Below, piece after piece: positions 13,921-25,303 of a DNA stretch of 64,000 nucleotides (positions are counted from its first letter, which is position 1; every line of letters begins with the position of its first letter). The translations under genes were made by a program, and so were the position numbers. The notes beneath the pieces were generated by a model, which saw nothing but the letters and a program-made list of their open reading frames with translations, was not told where the DNA came from and did no database searches. Source of the stretch: Pseudopithomyces maydicus (Eukaryota > Ascomycota > Dothideomycetes > Pleosporales > Didymosphaeriaceae). The DNA lies in contig JANTUC010000003.1 of assembly GCA_026873275.1 (NCBI GenBank), forward strand, positions 1,488,001 to 1,552,000. Direction: 5' to 3'.

Positions 13921-14705
13921 GGGTTGTCTTTCTTTTGTTGTTGCGGTTTGGGTGGTGGTTGGCGTGTGTAGAATAGCACTTGGCCGGGTGGCCTGTACAA
14001 CACGGTAGCAATTGGACACGGACTATGCATGGGCCGTTCCCGTCGTTTGAAGATTAATCGCGCAGCAAACATGTCGAGCAGGTACAAGCAGATGGCAGAC
14101 TGGGTACATGGATCACATGCGGGAGCAAAGGGCGATCTGTGGGTAGTCTACTGTGCGCGATGCGACGACATGCATACATGCATACATGGGTACGTCAGCA
14201 GGGGCCCTGCTGTGGGCCCGCCAGGCCAGGTTCCCGAGTCGGAAGGCTGTCGGAAGGCTGTCCTCCGGAGGGAACCAGAGCGGGGCGCGTGGCGTCACCG
14301 TTGGGCTGCGACGTGTTGCTGCACGCAAGGAGAGCAGAAGCAAGCACGAGGCGTGGGTGAAGGGCTTGCGGTCAGTCGTGCAGGATGGACGGCGGGGGTC
14401 CTGTGGCGGCGGTGAAGGGGGCGTTGCTGCTGCATGGCGGGCTGATTGGGCCCCAGCACCTGGGCAGTGAGACGGGCATGCAGTTGGGCCGGCGAGCTGC
14501 CTGCGCCTTTCTAGCAGCCCTTGGTCTAGCAGGAGCTTGGGCGCGATTGCGGGCGACCAGATGGACGCCTCCACCTGCGTCTCCACTTGCAGTAGACCAT
14601 TCTACGGTATAAGAAACCGACTGGCCTCTGCTACCTGCCGTAGTGGAGCGGCCACCTGAGCATTGCTTGTGGGCGCTAGGAAAGCTTAACACACCCAAGT
14701 ACACA
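13921..14705. other. Intergenic region
   Basis: Gap between two same-strand genes. GC-rich with several overlapping open frames on both strands that look like compositional by-products. Contains a short direct duplication CGGAAGGCTGT at about 14240-14262. No gene called. Confidence 0.6.
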
Positions 14706-16217
14706 ATGTCCTTCTCGGCAGACAAGGTGCCTATCCTGCAGCGCTCGGGGACCTTCAGCAACAGGCGCTTCTCGTCGACCAAGGACCCCACCGAGAACGG
14801 TGAGTTGCAGCCGCATGCCTCCCACCTAGCCAACCTGCACCCCAGCTGACCCGCCTGCCTTCCCCGCAGAGCTCACATCCAAGATCCACCGTCAATTCCG
14901 CGACTCCCACGAAGGCCACAAGCCCCATGCTGGGCTCGATCCCACACGTGCCTCCACCGGCGTCGTGTGGACCTCGGAAAGGGCCTACGAGCACGGCTAT
15001 CTCGAGTGCCCGGAAGAGTGGGCAAACCTGGGCCAGGGTGCTCCCGAGGTCGATGACGAGATCAAGGGCTGTTTCGAGAGGCCCAAGGAGGTCGACATCT
15101 CCAGCCACGGCCGTGAATATGGTCCTACAGCCGGTATCAAGCCGCTTCGCGAGGCCGTGGCCAAGCTGTACAACGAGCACCACCGCAAGTGGAGAAAGTC
15201 ACAGTACACCTGGGAGAACGTCTGCATCGTTCCCGGTGGGCGTGCAGGCCTCATCCGTATTGCTGCCGTCTTGGGCAACTGCTACTTGGGCTTCTTCATC
15301 CCTGGTGTGTATCTTGTCTTCCATCGCAGTCCAGCGTGCTGACTAGAGCAGACTACACTGCCTACAACGAGATGCTGTCCTTGTTCCGCAACATTGCCGC
15401 CATTCCCATACCACTCGGAGAAGATGACAAGTACCACATGTCCCCCGACCTCATCGCCACCGAAATTGCTCGTGGCACCTCCGTCATCCTGACCTCCAAC
15501 CCGCGCAATCCCACCGGCCAGATGATTACCAACCCGGAACTTGCCCAGATTCAAAACATTTGCCGAGACCGCGCAACACTCATCATGGATGAGTTTTACT
15601 GTGGCTACAACTACACTACCAACTGCGACGGCACCGTCATCTCGGCTGCCGATAATGTTGAGGACGTTGATGAGGACGATGTGCTCATCATTGACGGCCT
15701 GACCAAGCGTTTCCGCCTCCCCGGCTGGCGTGTAGCGTGGATTCTTGGCCCCAAAGAGTTCATCCAGGCTATCGGCTCCTGTGGCTCCTATCTCGATGGC
15801 GGGTGCAATGTGCCCTTCCAGGAGGCTGCCGTCCAGATGCTCGAGCCGCCGCGGGTACGCAACGAGATGCGCGCGCTGCAGATGCACTTCCGTACCAAGC
15901 GCGACTTTGTCATCGGTCGCCTGCAAGAGATCGGCTTCAAATTTCCCTTCATGCCCAACAGCACCTTCTACATCTGGCTCGATCTCTCCGAAATGCCGGA
16001 AAGCATTGCGGATGGACTTAACTTCTTCCAGGCATGTTTGGAAGAGAAGGTCATAGTTGTGCCGGGTATCTTCTTTGATCTGAACCCGAGTAAGCGTAGA
16101 GATCTGTTTGACTCGCCGTGCCACCACTTTGTGCGGTTAAGCTATGGGCCCAGGATGGATACCCTGGCAAAGGGGATGGATGCTATTGAGCGTATCGTGA
16201 AGAAGTATGCCAAGTGA
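14706..16217 (+). CDS. PLP-dependent class I/II aminotransferase
   Basis: Fold type I pyridoxal-phosphate enzyme that transfers an amino group between an amino acid and a 2-oxo acid. Exons 14706-14799, 14870-15304 and 15352-16217 give 464 residues, the usual length for the family. Visible motifs are VPGGRAGLIR (cofactor phosphate region), TSNPRNPTGQ, MDEFYCGYNY, and the Schiff-base lysine in TKRFRLPGWR at about residue 295. All three exons join at family-consistent residues (E at the first junction, D at the second). The substrate is unknown; the family includes aspartate-, aromatic- and alanine-type aminotransferases. No targeting peptide is obvious. Confidence 0.9.
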
Positions 16218-16706
16218 CTATGAAACTTCCTACAGAATCACACGCTAACGATTTTTCAGGCACAAGGCGAACCCTCGCCCCATTCACAACGTCAGGCCTA
16301 GGGGCAGTGCCATTGCCTAGATTGGGATGTCGCCTGGCAAACGAACTGGGCTGAGTAGAAGGGTTTCTCCACGTTATATATAGAGGCGAAATGATGTTCA
16401 AGGTATCCAGCGAATGTCGCTTTCTTCATCGAGCCTTGGTTTCACCCCGTGATGTTTTCTGCTGGAAAAGCCTACGTCTATGATTGCACATCTCGAAACA
16501 GAATCGCAATCGAGATTCCCGATACCCATCCGCAGTCAGGGTCAAGGATTCGCATTTCCAATTTGTCGCTAAATCACCTTACGTCATGACTCTGCGTACG
16601 TTGCGATGCGCATCGCACGACAGAACAACGTATAAAAAAGGGCGTATGTCAGTTCCTATTCTGCTCCTATACGTTTTTGTATACGCCTCCCTAGTTTCGT
16701 ACACAA
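16218..16706. promoter_or_regulatory. Intergenic region with TATA-like box
   Basis: Carries a TATA-like element TATAAAAAAG at about 16631-16640, roughly 70 bp before the next ATG. This supports transcription starting upstream of ATG 16707. Nothing else is recognised. Confidence 0.45.
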
Positions 16707-17517
16707 ATGCAACCACGTTTCGCACGAGCTTGCATCACGCCCCCCAGAGCACCCACGAGGCCATTCCCCTCTCGGGGTAAACAGTCACGCGTCGCACCAA
16801 TGTCCACCGGTGTGCCCAATGCAACTCCGAACCTCAATATCGAGACAAAAACCTTAACAACGGCACCTGGTGTCTCCCTTTCCGAGGGCCAATCCACCAT
16901 TCTCCGCTCCATCCTCGATCTATTCTCAGGGAGGCCGTCGCTTCCCAAACTCGCCCTCTGGCGCGACGACGCAACCTTCACCGACCCACTCACCATTGCG
17001 ACTGGGCGTGATCGCTATGCAGCGCAGTGGTACGGTCTGCAGCAGGCCTTCTCTGAGATCGAGCGCCTGCACCACGAAGTTACGGACGCGGGGAATCCGA
17101 TGTTGATGGATCTCAAGACGCGCTATGTCATCAAAGGCATAGGTAAGGAACAGGTGGTTAGCAGCGTAGTGGCGGTACATTTAGACGAGCAAGGGAAAGT
17201 TAGCAAGCTGGAGGACAGGTGGGATGGGAAATTGCCAGAAGGGAGCATTACAAACGTGAGTACTATCTTCCACTTGCTAAATTTACGATGGTGGATCCAT
17301 TGGTATTTGGCGTAGGACTTCTGGCTTTAGAACTCTACAAGGGAAACATGGGGATGGAGGGTTTTTTTTTCTTTTGTCGGTCCAATGTTGAACGAAGGGG
17401 AGAGGAAAGGTTGCTAATGTCAACACGCAGGCTTTTCGACACTTGAACGCAGTTACAGTGCCCAAGCTGGTATCTGTTCCCAGGGATGAGGAAGAAGATG
17501 CAAAGAAAGGGAATTGA
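16707..17517 (+). CDS. SnoaL-like/NTF2-fold protein of unknown function
   Basis: Two exons, 16707-17255 and 17431-17517, separated by a 175-bp intron (GTGAGT...ACGCAG), encode 211 residues. The core (LALWRDDATFTDPLTIATGR, WYGLQQAFSEIERLHHEV, DLKTRYVIKG) resembles small SnoaL/NTF2-fold proteins widespread in fungi, but I do not recognise a specific reaction. The first 31 residues are rich in Arg and Pro and lack acidic residues, which could be a mitochondrial presequence; alternatively translation starts at ATG 16800, giving 180 residues. The C-terminal exon ends in an acidic/lysine tail. Confidence 0.75.
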
Positions 17518-17663
17518 TATATGTCACATGTGGCTGAAGTCTGACATGACGCACCCTAGTGTAGCCGAAACCGCGATACGTTGTCAAATTGATCATCTAT
17601 TGTTGAGCAAGCGTGTTTGATACGTAAATCGTGAAAGTTGTTAGTCTATGCTCTGCGTTTGGG

Positions 17664-18317
17664 TCATATTGAACAAAATAGCTGCGCAATTGTTAATTGC
17701 CCTAGAAGAAGTACTCCAGCAATACCAAATTTCAATGGCATACAATTGCGCGACTCTCCATTAACTATGAGAACGGTCCCGCATGGCCCTTGTGTGACAG
17801 TTGGTAGACCAGGCCCACGCATAGTCAACGTCTGACAGAAACCCCCTGCCGCTGGCGCAGTGTAGGGATCATTTCCCCAATACATCGTCGTCGTCGTGTG
17901 CTGTAGCGGTACTAAGACGGGTTCTGTTTGCTGCGCGCGGGCAGTTACGGTCACCGTCTGCACCAATACAGAACCACTGCAGGCTTGTCCGGCTGGACAA
18001 CAGCCAATGTAGCCGTTTTGATTCTCTGGTTGAAGGCACGAGCATCCGCCAGGGCAACACCTATAGTGCATCAGTCGCGCAATGGCGCGCTGAAAAAGCA
18101 TTTCTCACCAGCTCGGGTGGCCCTGATCGCCACAGCTTAGAGAAGCGGAAGCTGGACAAGAGGCTTGGGTGGGCTGGCCGTTGGGGTTGACCAGATAGAT
18201 GGCACCTGAGAAGGGCTGATAGTTGTTGTAGGTTTCAGCCTCAGGATGTGGGACTGGCTCTGGATGAGGGTGTGCAAAGACAAAGGGGAGGACAGACAAG
18301 CATATCCACAGGCGCAT
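17664..18317 (-). CDS. Small cysteine-rich secreted or GPI-anchored protein
   Basis: Minus-strand gene convergent with the SnoaL-like gene. Exons 18317-18109 and 18060-17664 are joined across a 48-bp intron (GTGAGA...TATAG), giving 201 residues. The protein begins with a signal peptide (MRLWICLSVLPFVFA), continues with a His/Pro/Glu-rich stretch, then a paired-cysteine block (CCPGGCSC and CCPAGQAC, about 15 residues apart), a Thr/Val-rich middle, and a C-terminal hydrophobic segment (FGIAGVLLLGQLTIAQLF). That layout fits a cell-wall or GPI-anchored surface protein. I do not recognise a named family. Start chosen at the ATG that begins the signal peptide. Confidence 0.75.
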
Positions 18318-19028
18318 GTCGCTGGAAGGTCCGGGGTGAGGTGATGTAGGTTCACGGCGACGCGGTGACAGACAAGTGCACTCCAAAGGCTCTTTTAAAG
18401 CAGGAAGGTGAGCAGTGCAGGCGGCAGCAGGAAGTTGCGGTCGTGTGTGTTGTCTTGTGACACGGATGGGTAGCTATCTGGGTTTTGAAAGAGCTGGCAT
18501 GGCTAGCCGGGAGGTCCAGGATAGCCCTGGAGAGGTCAGGCTCACGGGTCATGACGAGTCGTCGATGCCGGCTGGTGGGGGTGTCCGTTTGCATGTTAGC
18601 AAACGAGTGCAGTTGTAACTTGTCCTCGATGGCGCGCGGCCGGGTGGTAGACTACGTGGTAGCCGGCACGTCGCGAGCCAGAGGATCGAAGCGACCAGTT
18701 GGAGGCCGAGGTGTCGTTACCGTGATGCAGCCGTCACAGCCCGGGCAGACCATGTGCACACACCCACACAAGTGTAGGCCGACTACGGTACTCTGGCACC
18801 GCGCACCACGTGACTCTAGATCGACCTCGGGACCTCGGGACGGGTCCACTGGATGGGTCCTCACCTCATCCTCCTGCAGCACACTGGTGCAGCACCGCGC
18901 CCCGGGGTGCGCTAGTCCTTACCCGACCGTCACGTTTTCTCGCGAAAGCGCTTCCGCCGCGACGCGTCCACCTGCATATCCCATCCATCCCCACCGACAT
19001 CCCACCGCATCTCCCCTCGCATCATGAC
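18318..19028. other. GC-rich divergent promoter region
   Basis: Lies between the divergently transcribed cysteine-rich protein gene and STN1. Open frames here overlap on both strands and show no family features. No repeat or RNA gene seen. Confidence 0.55.
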
Positions 19029-19862
19029 ATGTCCACGCATCCACCCACCAGACACTATCGACTGTACCCGGCCTTCTGCTTCCACGCCTCGCCCACCTTC
19101 AATGACTGGGTGAAGATGACCGCTGCCGATGTGCAGCTGCTGCGTCGGGAACCCGACTTCATGAGCAGCAAGTCGGCCACGTGCACACCTCCAGCCCTTG
19201 CCCGTTGCTGACGCACCCTTCCAGTTCCCCACACCTACTTCTACCTCAACCACCCCATCCGATACATACACCTTGTCGGAGTCGTTGTAGCAATCAACGA
19301 CATCAACCCAAGATACACTACCCTCACCATAGATGACAGCAGCGGCGCCACCCTCGACGTCAAGATCAAGCGACTCACCCCGGGCTTCTGCAACACCGTT
19401 GAGGATCCTTCCAATACCCATGTTGCCAACCTCCGCGTCCTTAGCCGCCTAGGCCAATTCGACCTCACCGTCGACGGCGAGCTTGTCGACATTGGCACCA
19501 CTATCAAGGTCAAAGGGACCGTCTCCGACTTCCGAGGCTCCAAGCAGCTGGATCTGAGGCGAATATGGATTGTGTCGACGACCAACGAAGAGGTAAAATT
19601 CTGGGCCGCTCTTGCCATGTTCAAGACCCACGTCTTGGGCAAGAAATGGCATCTCACCAAGTCAGAGGGTCAACGGATCAAAAAGGAACGGAAGGTGGAA
19701 CAGAGGAAAGCGCGAGAGTATGAGAGACAGAAGGTAGCGCACGAGGCCAAGAAGGCCGAGCAAAGGAAAGCCCGCGCAGACCGCCTAGCGCAGAGAGAGG
19801 CCAAAATTGAACTGCGCCGCCGAAAGGAAGAGATCATCATGAACGTAGGGGCATTGCTATAA
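19029..19862 (+). CDS. stn1: CST telomere-capping complex subunit STN1 (OB-fold)
   Basis: OB-fold subunit of the CST complex, which binds telomeric single-stranded DNA and regulates telomerase and fill-in synthesis. Exon 1 (19029-19167) encodes YPAFCFHASPTFNDWVKMTA; exon 2 (19225-19862) encodes FYLNHPIRYIHLVGVVVAIN and the OB-fold strands IDDSSGATLDVKIKRL through VKGTVSDFRGSKQLDLRRI. The two frames join only with a donor GCAAGT at 19168 and acceptor CAG at 19224, that is, a GC-AG intron of 57 bp; GT candidates nearby give the wrong phase or an intron of about 20 bp. The C-terminus is a Lys/Arg/Glu-rich helix in place of the winged-helix domains of yeast and human STN1, as in other short filamentous-fungal forms. 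Total 258 residues. Confidence 0.87.
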
Positions 19863-20395
19863 AGCCTTTCTCTATAAATTAATTCTTGGTGATTCATATC
19901 CAAGCTTGTCCACGCGCAACGAAGTCATAGAATCGTTGGACCGTCATATACAACAAAGCAACTAAGCGCCGAATAAGCGATCTCTCGAGTAAGAGGACGA
20001 TGTGAAGCGCTTGTGCTCCGAGATAACCCTGCTCAAACTTTGTTCAAGGTGATTAAATCGTCAACCTGTAGGTGGCATTTTCCTCGTACATGCGATATCT
20101 GACCCGTTCATTGATGTCGTGTAGATTGCCGCACACTTGCTATTCTGTATTCTATTAATCAACTTTGTATGATTCATACGAGAGCAGACATTCCGATTAC
20201 CAGATTTCTTATCTATCGCTGAGTTGTATGCAGAAAATGGTAGGGAACTTTCTTCATTCCATCTACACTCCGATAGGTCAAAACAAGCTGCTGGCAGAAG
20301 GTCGAGATTTTGATATTCAAATAGCGTGAATTGTATTGATTGCGTACTCTGTCGTTTCACGCGCATGAACTGTGTCGATCTACCAAGCGAAGTCT
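19863..20395. other. Intergenic region between convergent STN1 and tyrosinase genes
   Basis: About 530 bp of shared 3' flanking DNA. No supported gene or repeat. Confidence 0.6.
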
Positions 20396-21439
20396 CTAAT
20401 AGTCATACTTGTAACAAAGGAAACCTCCCATAGTGTTCATGATATCACGAACCTTGAGATCAGGCTTCAATCCACTAAGAAAGATGCCTGTATCCATGGT
20501 GAGCGGTTTTTTGTCGGGTCCATTCCCATTGATGTAATTCACTCGGCTGGGTTTGTCGTTGTTCTGCCAGATACGGAAATGACGATCAACCATTCCATGG
20601 TGCAACCAGAAGATAGGATCACTAGGACTGCTATAGAAGTCTCGCATTGCTCCTCCAATCCCATTATGGCCATACATATGCACACCACCTTCTTCACACA
20701 AAGCAAATGTTTGGTAGTCTTGACCCCGACGGCAGGTTTCTACGTTCGCTTTGTTGCATTGTTTCGTAAGATCCGCGTTGCCATTTCGGGAAATGCAGTA
20801 AGGTTGCTTGCTTTTACCAGGTCCGATGTGCGCTGCCAGGTTAGGGAACTGGCCATCCTTGACACAGTTTCCGCCCACTGCAATGCCACCAAACCACTTG
20901 CTCGAAAAAACATCTGATGCAGCAAATCTTCCAGCCCAGTTCGTTTCGTCAAACCAAGGAAGACTCTCAGTAAAGCCGCACTCATTGCGAAGTGCTTCCT
21001 CAAAGGCCCACAAGTAAGCGCGGTGCCACACGAGGAATTTGCGATTATTGTGAACATTGTCTGCAACCTGTTGGTGCACCTGTACAAAATCTTCATAGCG
21101 ATTTGTGGAACCAGGATATCCCTTGGATGGGTTGCGGAGTAGGCACTTGACGGCGTTTACAAATTTTTGTTTGTATGTCGAATCAGTCCTGTGCCACTCT
21201 GGGCGTATGCGTGGATTGCTACAAGTTGCAGCAATACCCTGGAAGCCTTCGAAATGAGGTGCTTCCTGTGTACCATTTTCTACGATAGCCACAAGTTCTT
21301 CTGGCGTAAAGATGTGGGGAGTTTTGGATTCGAAAGCCGAGAGAGGAAGTTTTGGGGCACCGGTAGGGATATCAGAGCGCGATAGCACGGCGGCTGATGC
21401 ACTTGCGAGAAAAGTTACGAAGAAGGCAAATTTTGCCAT
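20396..21439 (-). CDS. Secreted tyrosinase (type-3 copper protein)
   Basis: Oxidises phenols to o-quinones, a route to melanin and cross-linked phenolics. Single exon of 347 residues, starting at ATG 21439 with a signal peptide (MAKFAFFVTFLASASAAV). CuA ligands fit H122, H130 and H139 (FLVWHRAYLWAFEEAL); CuB fits H254-x3-H258 and H280/H281 (DPIFWLHHGMVDR). Cysteines before and between the copper sites suggest disulphides, in keeping with secretion. The protein stops soon after the catalytic core and lacks the long lid domain of mushroom-type tyrosinases, so it belongs to the short secreted fungal type. An in-frame codon further upstream (21490) would bury the signal peptide and is rejected. 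Confidence 0.93.
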   Translation of the reverse strand: MAKFAFFVTFLASASAAVLSRSDIPTGAPKLPLSAFESKTPHIFTPEELVAIVENGTQEAPHFEGFQGIAATCSNPRIRPEWHRTDSTYKQKFVNAVKCLLRNPSKGYPGSTNRYEDFVQVHQQVADNVHNNRKFLVWHRAYLWAFEEALRNECGFTESLPWFDETNWAGRFAASDVFSSKWFGGIAVGGNCVKDGQFPNLAAHIGPGKSKQPYCISRNGNADLTKQCNKANVETCRRGQDYQTFALCEEGGVHMYGHNGIGGAMRDFYSSPSDPIFWLHHGMVDRHFRIWQNNDKPSRVNYINGNGPDKKPLTMDTGIFLSGLKPDLKVRDIMNTMGGFLCYKYDY

Positions 21440-23059
21440 GTTTCCGTTGATTGATAGGGGAAAAAAGGTTGACAGAGGGTGGCTCGGCAATTAAAAATTA
21501 AATGAAGCTGTTTCTGCAGGGTCTGGGAATTGGGTGTAAGCGTTCCCGGAGACTGTAAAAAATAGGAGGCCAAAACTTGAGATGCAGTTAGTGGTTTATA
21601 TCTTTCCTTTCAAAAAGCGGCGCAGGGTCAGGGTAGTAATACGGTGTTGAACGCCGCTTTCACCCTGGTCTATTGGCGCCGCGTCGGGACTCGACAAAAG
21701 CAATAAAACAGGCAGGAATGGGTATGACCCCGGAGAGTAATTAGCCCAGTGGGTATACGAAGACTGAGGTTTTGCGACGTACCAACACTAGCATCTTGAT
21801 CCACTCTGCAGCCTGAGCACATCGTGCAAAAACGGGATATCGTATCTTATTGTAACTTAAGCACTTATTCCATAAGCGAAACTAGGGAGCGTTTGTGAGA
21901 TCTTCTTTTTATGTAATGCCCAGCTCTTTGCTTGGTGTCGATGTTCCTTTAATCACGTTGCTAGTAGGGCGTACCATTCAGATGCAGCAAAGCTGAATTC
22001 CCCGGAGCGGTTCCTTTGCATTCTAATCGCTTAGGCTGATGAGATATGTTTAGTTTTACAACGGAACGCAATCCTTCACTTTTCTGAAAACCCAAAATGG
22101 ATCTTGGCGACTTAGTAGAGTAAGCTTACTTCTTGTTAATTATCGTAGGACATGGTGTATGTGGCGCGGGTCTGTTCCTACTTCAGCTGTGCTGTTAAGC
22201 GAGCCAAGCAGTGACCAGGTTTATGTCGGTAACTCGGTCGTTATCGTTGAAGTTACTATTGATAGCGTAAAACGTATGATCATCTTGCGGAGGCAGATCT
22301 GCTGACGTTACATAACGGGCATAATTACTTGTACCCTTGCGGCACCGAGTGACTGATGCAGTAACACGTTTACCAAAGTCTTGTGAATCAGCTCTCTAAC
22401 ATGAATATTACCAGATAGAAATTCTGTTTCAGGTACCGACATGCTCACCAATTACATCCACCCTCGTATATTTGGTCATTTGTTTGGAGCTCCTGGTTAT
22501 TGAGTCCGTCGTGTCTAGTTTGCCTTTGGCTGGAGTCGGCATAACTTATACAAATTCTTAGCGATGATAATTGAAAGACTGAAATGATATGGTCAGGTTC
22601 TTAAGACGGTAATGGAAAGACCGCGGGCCAAGAACCACCCTTAATTCTCATTTTACTTTGCTTTCACAACGAGCAGAAACGGCGAAAGACTCCTTACCAG
22701 ACGAAATAGTCGGGGATTATCACCGTGTATTCTGAGGCATGTATAATATACAGTAACGAGAACCTATCATATCTTATACCATTGTGGATGATCAGAGTCT
22801 ATTTCGCAAAGAAATTTGGGTGAACATTGCTAGGCATTTGGCCATGCGTTCTGCATCTGACCAACAACATTTTTATAAATCTTGTTCATAGGCGTTTCCA
22901 GGGTACAACAGAAATGGATAATTACCAGGTTGCAAATATATAACAGCGCATCCCAATCCTGATACGCAACCCAGCAAGGCAAAACGCCCAAAAATCGAAC
23001 CACAAATTTGAAGCAATCGTAAATCTCCCTCCGTACTTTCCTACATTAGAGAAAGTTTT
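21440..23059. other. Long intergenic region upstream of tyrosinase
   Basis: About 1.6 kb with no ORF of 60 codons or more, the longest gene-free stretch of the non-repeat part. It holds the tyrosinase promoter and the 3' flank of the GTPase gene. No RNA gene, repeat or RIP-like bias is evident by eye. Confidence 0.55.
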
Positions 23060-24718
23060 TCATCTCTGGCCAGCCCTTCTAGCAGCCCTTCGTGCTTTAG
23101 TACTCAAAGACACATGCACCTCCTCCAGAGCATCGCGGCTTATCTTCTCGACTGTTATATTTCCTGCTTTATCGTCTTCGACAACAGTCTCATGTCCTAC
23201 TGGAACATTGGTTTTCACTGTTTTTATTACTGGGCCTTCCTTCATGACCCTTTCCACCACATGTTGGTCGTTCCGAAATGAATATCCAATCGCCTGTAAC
23301 ATAGCAAAGCGGACAGCATCTATACCGAGTCTACGCTCATCAACAAGGACCTCAGAACTGCAAGCTAGGATCTCGCCAAGGGCACCACCGCCGATAGGAG
23401 GTTGTATTTCGCTACGGATTTTATCCATAGTGGCACGGAGATCTTTGGGCGTGCCTTTAGGTTTGAGCTTATCTGACCGTTTACCATCAAAGCGTTTGAT
23501 GCTCCTCGCATCGGGGAGGTAGAGCTTGTCGAGCTTAGAGAGAATGACCTGATGAGGAATGCCACCCAGACGTAGAGATGCGAGGAGTGAACGATCTTTG
23601 TCCTTGACACCGTGATGAGCGTCAATCAACATGAAGACTCGGCGAAGTTGTTTACGGCCTTGGAGGTACTTCAAGATCTCTACACCCCATTCGGAAAGCG
23701 AACCTTCTCCATAACCGGGCATATCCACGATCGTGATACCGCCTGGACCGACTATTTTCCCATGTCCGGAAGGTTGTTTCTTGTAGTGGACGCCACCGGT
23801 TGGCCCTAGGCCATAGAGATTCATTGTCTTGGTGAATCCAGGAGTGGATGACGTGCGCGCTAGGAGTTCATTTGTATCTGCATTAACGATGGCGTTCAGC
23901 AAGCTGCTCTTGCCGACGTTACTCCTGCCTACAAATGCTACCTCGGGCACATCACTTTCAGGAAATGCACGAAAGAAAGCTACGGACTGAAGAAATCTAG
24001 GCGAAGCCTTCTTTGTAAAGAAATGTTGCGCTTGCGTCATCTGCGTCATAGTAGGTGGTACAGTCTCCCAGTACCAGTTCCAGTTCTGAAGATTGTTGAA
24101 ATGTAATGACGTATGGGTCATTGGCTTTTCCGGGTACGGTATTTTTACTGGCAGTTCTTTCTGCAATTCATTTAATTCTTGATGAGATTTGAATTTTCCC
24201 GTGCTTGGGTATTGGATTGAGTTGGAAGTTTGTCTTCGATGAACCACGGAGGGCTTCTTCATGTGTGCCTTCAGCAACGGCGTCGCAGCAGATTTCACTT
24301 TTCGTGGTTCGACCGGTACATTTACAGAACAAGGCCCAGGAAAGGTGGATCTGGGGGTTTTGGGCAGAGCCGTGCCAGCTTGGATAGTTGGTATGCGTTT
24401 CTTGGGCCGTGGCATGTCCTGACTGCCATGGCTATCCTTAAGGTTGACTCGGAATCCAGACTTCCAGCTCGTTTCATCGACCTTCTTGAATGAGCTGTAT
24501 ACATGGTCCAAAGATCTATCAGTCTTCTTGAGATTTCCATAATGTTTGGCGATACGAAAGTTAGAAGCATTAGTGGCATTGACATTTGTGGTGGACTTGT
24601 GTCGTTGGTGTGGCGCATGGATAGGAGGGCAAGACAGCCTCGATGGCCTCGAGGTCCTTACAATCACCTCTAAACAGTTCCGACACAGGTGTCGCGGCGT
24701 CGCTGGCAGGAAAGCCAT
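23060..24718 (-). CDS. Mitochondrial EngB/YihA-type GTPase (Mrx8-like)
   Basis: TRAFAC-class GTPase of the EngB family; relatives act in ribosome assembly, in fungi in the mitochondrion. Start chosen at ATG 24718, giving 552 residues with an Arg/Cys/His-rich N-terminus that looks like a mitochondrial presequence; an in-frame upstream extension to 24847 lacks such character. GTP-binding motifs in order: G1 GRSNVGKSSLLN, G2 around TSSTPGFTKTMN, G3 DMPGYG, G4 LSKLDK. About 270 residues precede the G domain and a basic tail follows it, longer than bacterial EngB. It is divergent from FMC1 with about 200 bp between the two start codons, suggesting a shared promoter for two mitochondrial genes. Confidence 0.88.
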   Translation of the reverse strand: MAFLPATPRHLCRNCLEVIVRTSRPSRLSCPPIHAPHQRHKSTTNVNATNASNFRIAKHYGNLKKTDRSLDHVYSSFKKVDETSWKSGFRVNLKDSHGSQDMPRPKKRIPTIQAGTALPKTPRSTFPGPCSVNVPVEPRKVKSAATPLLKAHMKKPSVVHRRQTSNSIQYPSTGKFKSHQELNELQKELPVKIPYPEKPMTHTSLHFNNLQNWNWYWETVPPTMTQMTQAQHFFTKKASPRFLQSVAFFRAFPESDVPEVAFVGRSNVGKSSLLNAIVNADTNELLARTSSTPGFTKTMNLYGLGPTGGVHYKKQPSGHGKIVGPGGITIVDMPGYGEGSLSEWGVEILKYLQGRKQLRRVFMLIDAHHGVKDKDRSLLASLRLGGIPHQVILSKLDKLYLPDARSIKRFDGKRSDKLKPKGTPKDLRATMDKIRSEIQPPIGGGALGEILACSSEVLVDERRLGIDAVRFAMLQAIGYSFRNDQHVVERVMKEGPVIKTVKTNVPVGHETVVEDDKAGNITVEKISRDALEEVHVSLSTKARRAARRAGQR

Positions 24719-24922
24719 TTTGACGTCTCGGAAAGAGAAGCTTGCAGGTATTAGTAACCAAGTTGATTTTGTAAAGTTCACAGGGGGCCCGAGCTCTCCC
24801 GCAACTTTTCGCCTCACTACCTCCGCATCTTCACCACCCACCCACAAGGACGACAGGCCTTAGAGTCGCCTCGCAATCCGCACAAAGCAGAGCATTTATT
24901 CAAACGTCATATCACGGTAGCA

Positions 24923-25303
24923 ATGGCCGCCCAAGCTCCTTACATTCGCTCGCTCTACAGGCGTCTCCTCCGCGAGCTACCCTCACCCACCTCTACTCCT
25001 TCCACGCGCTCTGCTAGCACCCCGCCTAGATACCGCTCAACCTCGCACCAGAAGCTTTCCGCGCCATCCGCCCTTCAGAAGCGCATCCGGTCCTCCTTCA
25101 CAAATGTCAATGGATCGAACGAAGCAAGTCAGTTTGCACAGGCCGAACAGTTTGTGCAGTATGTACAGGCGCAGCGCATGTACGCGACGCTGATTGAGCG
25201 GTATAATCCCGGTATGGGCATGAGTGAGGAGGAGAGAGTGAGGTTATCTGCGAGGAGGGTTGGTGTGGATCTGCCAACCGAATTCGGGAAGGAAACCCAA
25301 TAA
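24923..25303 (+). CDS. fmc1: FMC1-like mitochondrial ATP synthase assembly factor
   Basis: Small mitochondrial protein of the FMC1 family, which in yeast helps the assembly factor Atp12 build the F1 sector of ATP synthase. Single exon, 126 residues. The N-terminal helix contains a LYR-like signature (RSLYRRLLRELPSP); the C-terminal half contains AEQFVQYVQAQRMYATLIER followed by YNPGMGMSEEERVRLSARRV, which is the conserved core I associate with filamentous-fungal FMC1 proteins. It shares its upstream region with the divergent mitochondrial GTPase gene. Confidence 0.82.
   Translation: MAAQAPYIRSLYRRLLRELPSPTSTPSTRSASTPPRYRSTSHQKLSAPSALQKRIRSSFTNVNGSNEASQFAQAEQFVQYVQAQRMYATLIERYNPGMGMSEEERVRLSARRVGVDLPTEFGKETQ

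Noticed and set aside
20396..24718. Possible secondary-metabolite cluster around the tyrosinase
   Set aside because: Neighbours are STN1 and a mitochondrial GTPase; no synthase, transporter or regulator is adjacent.
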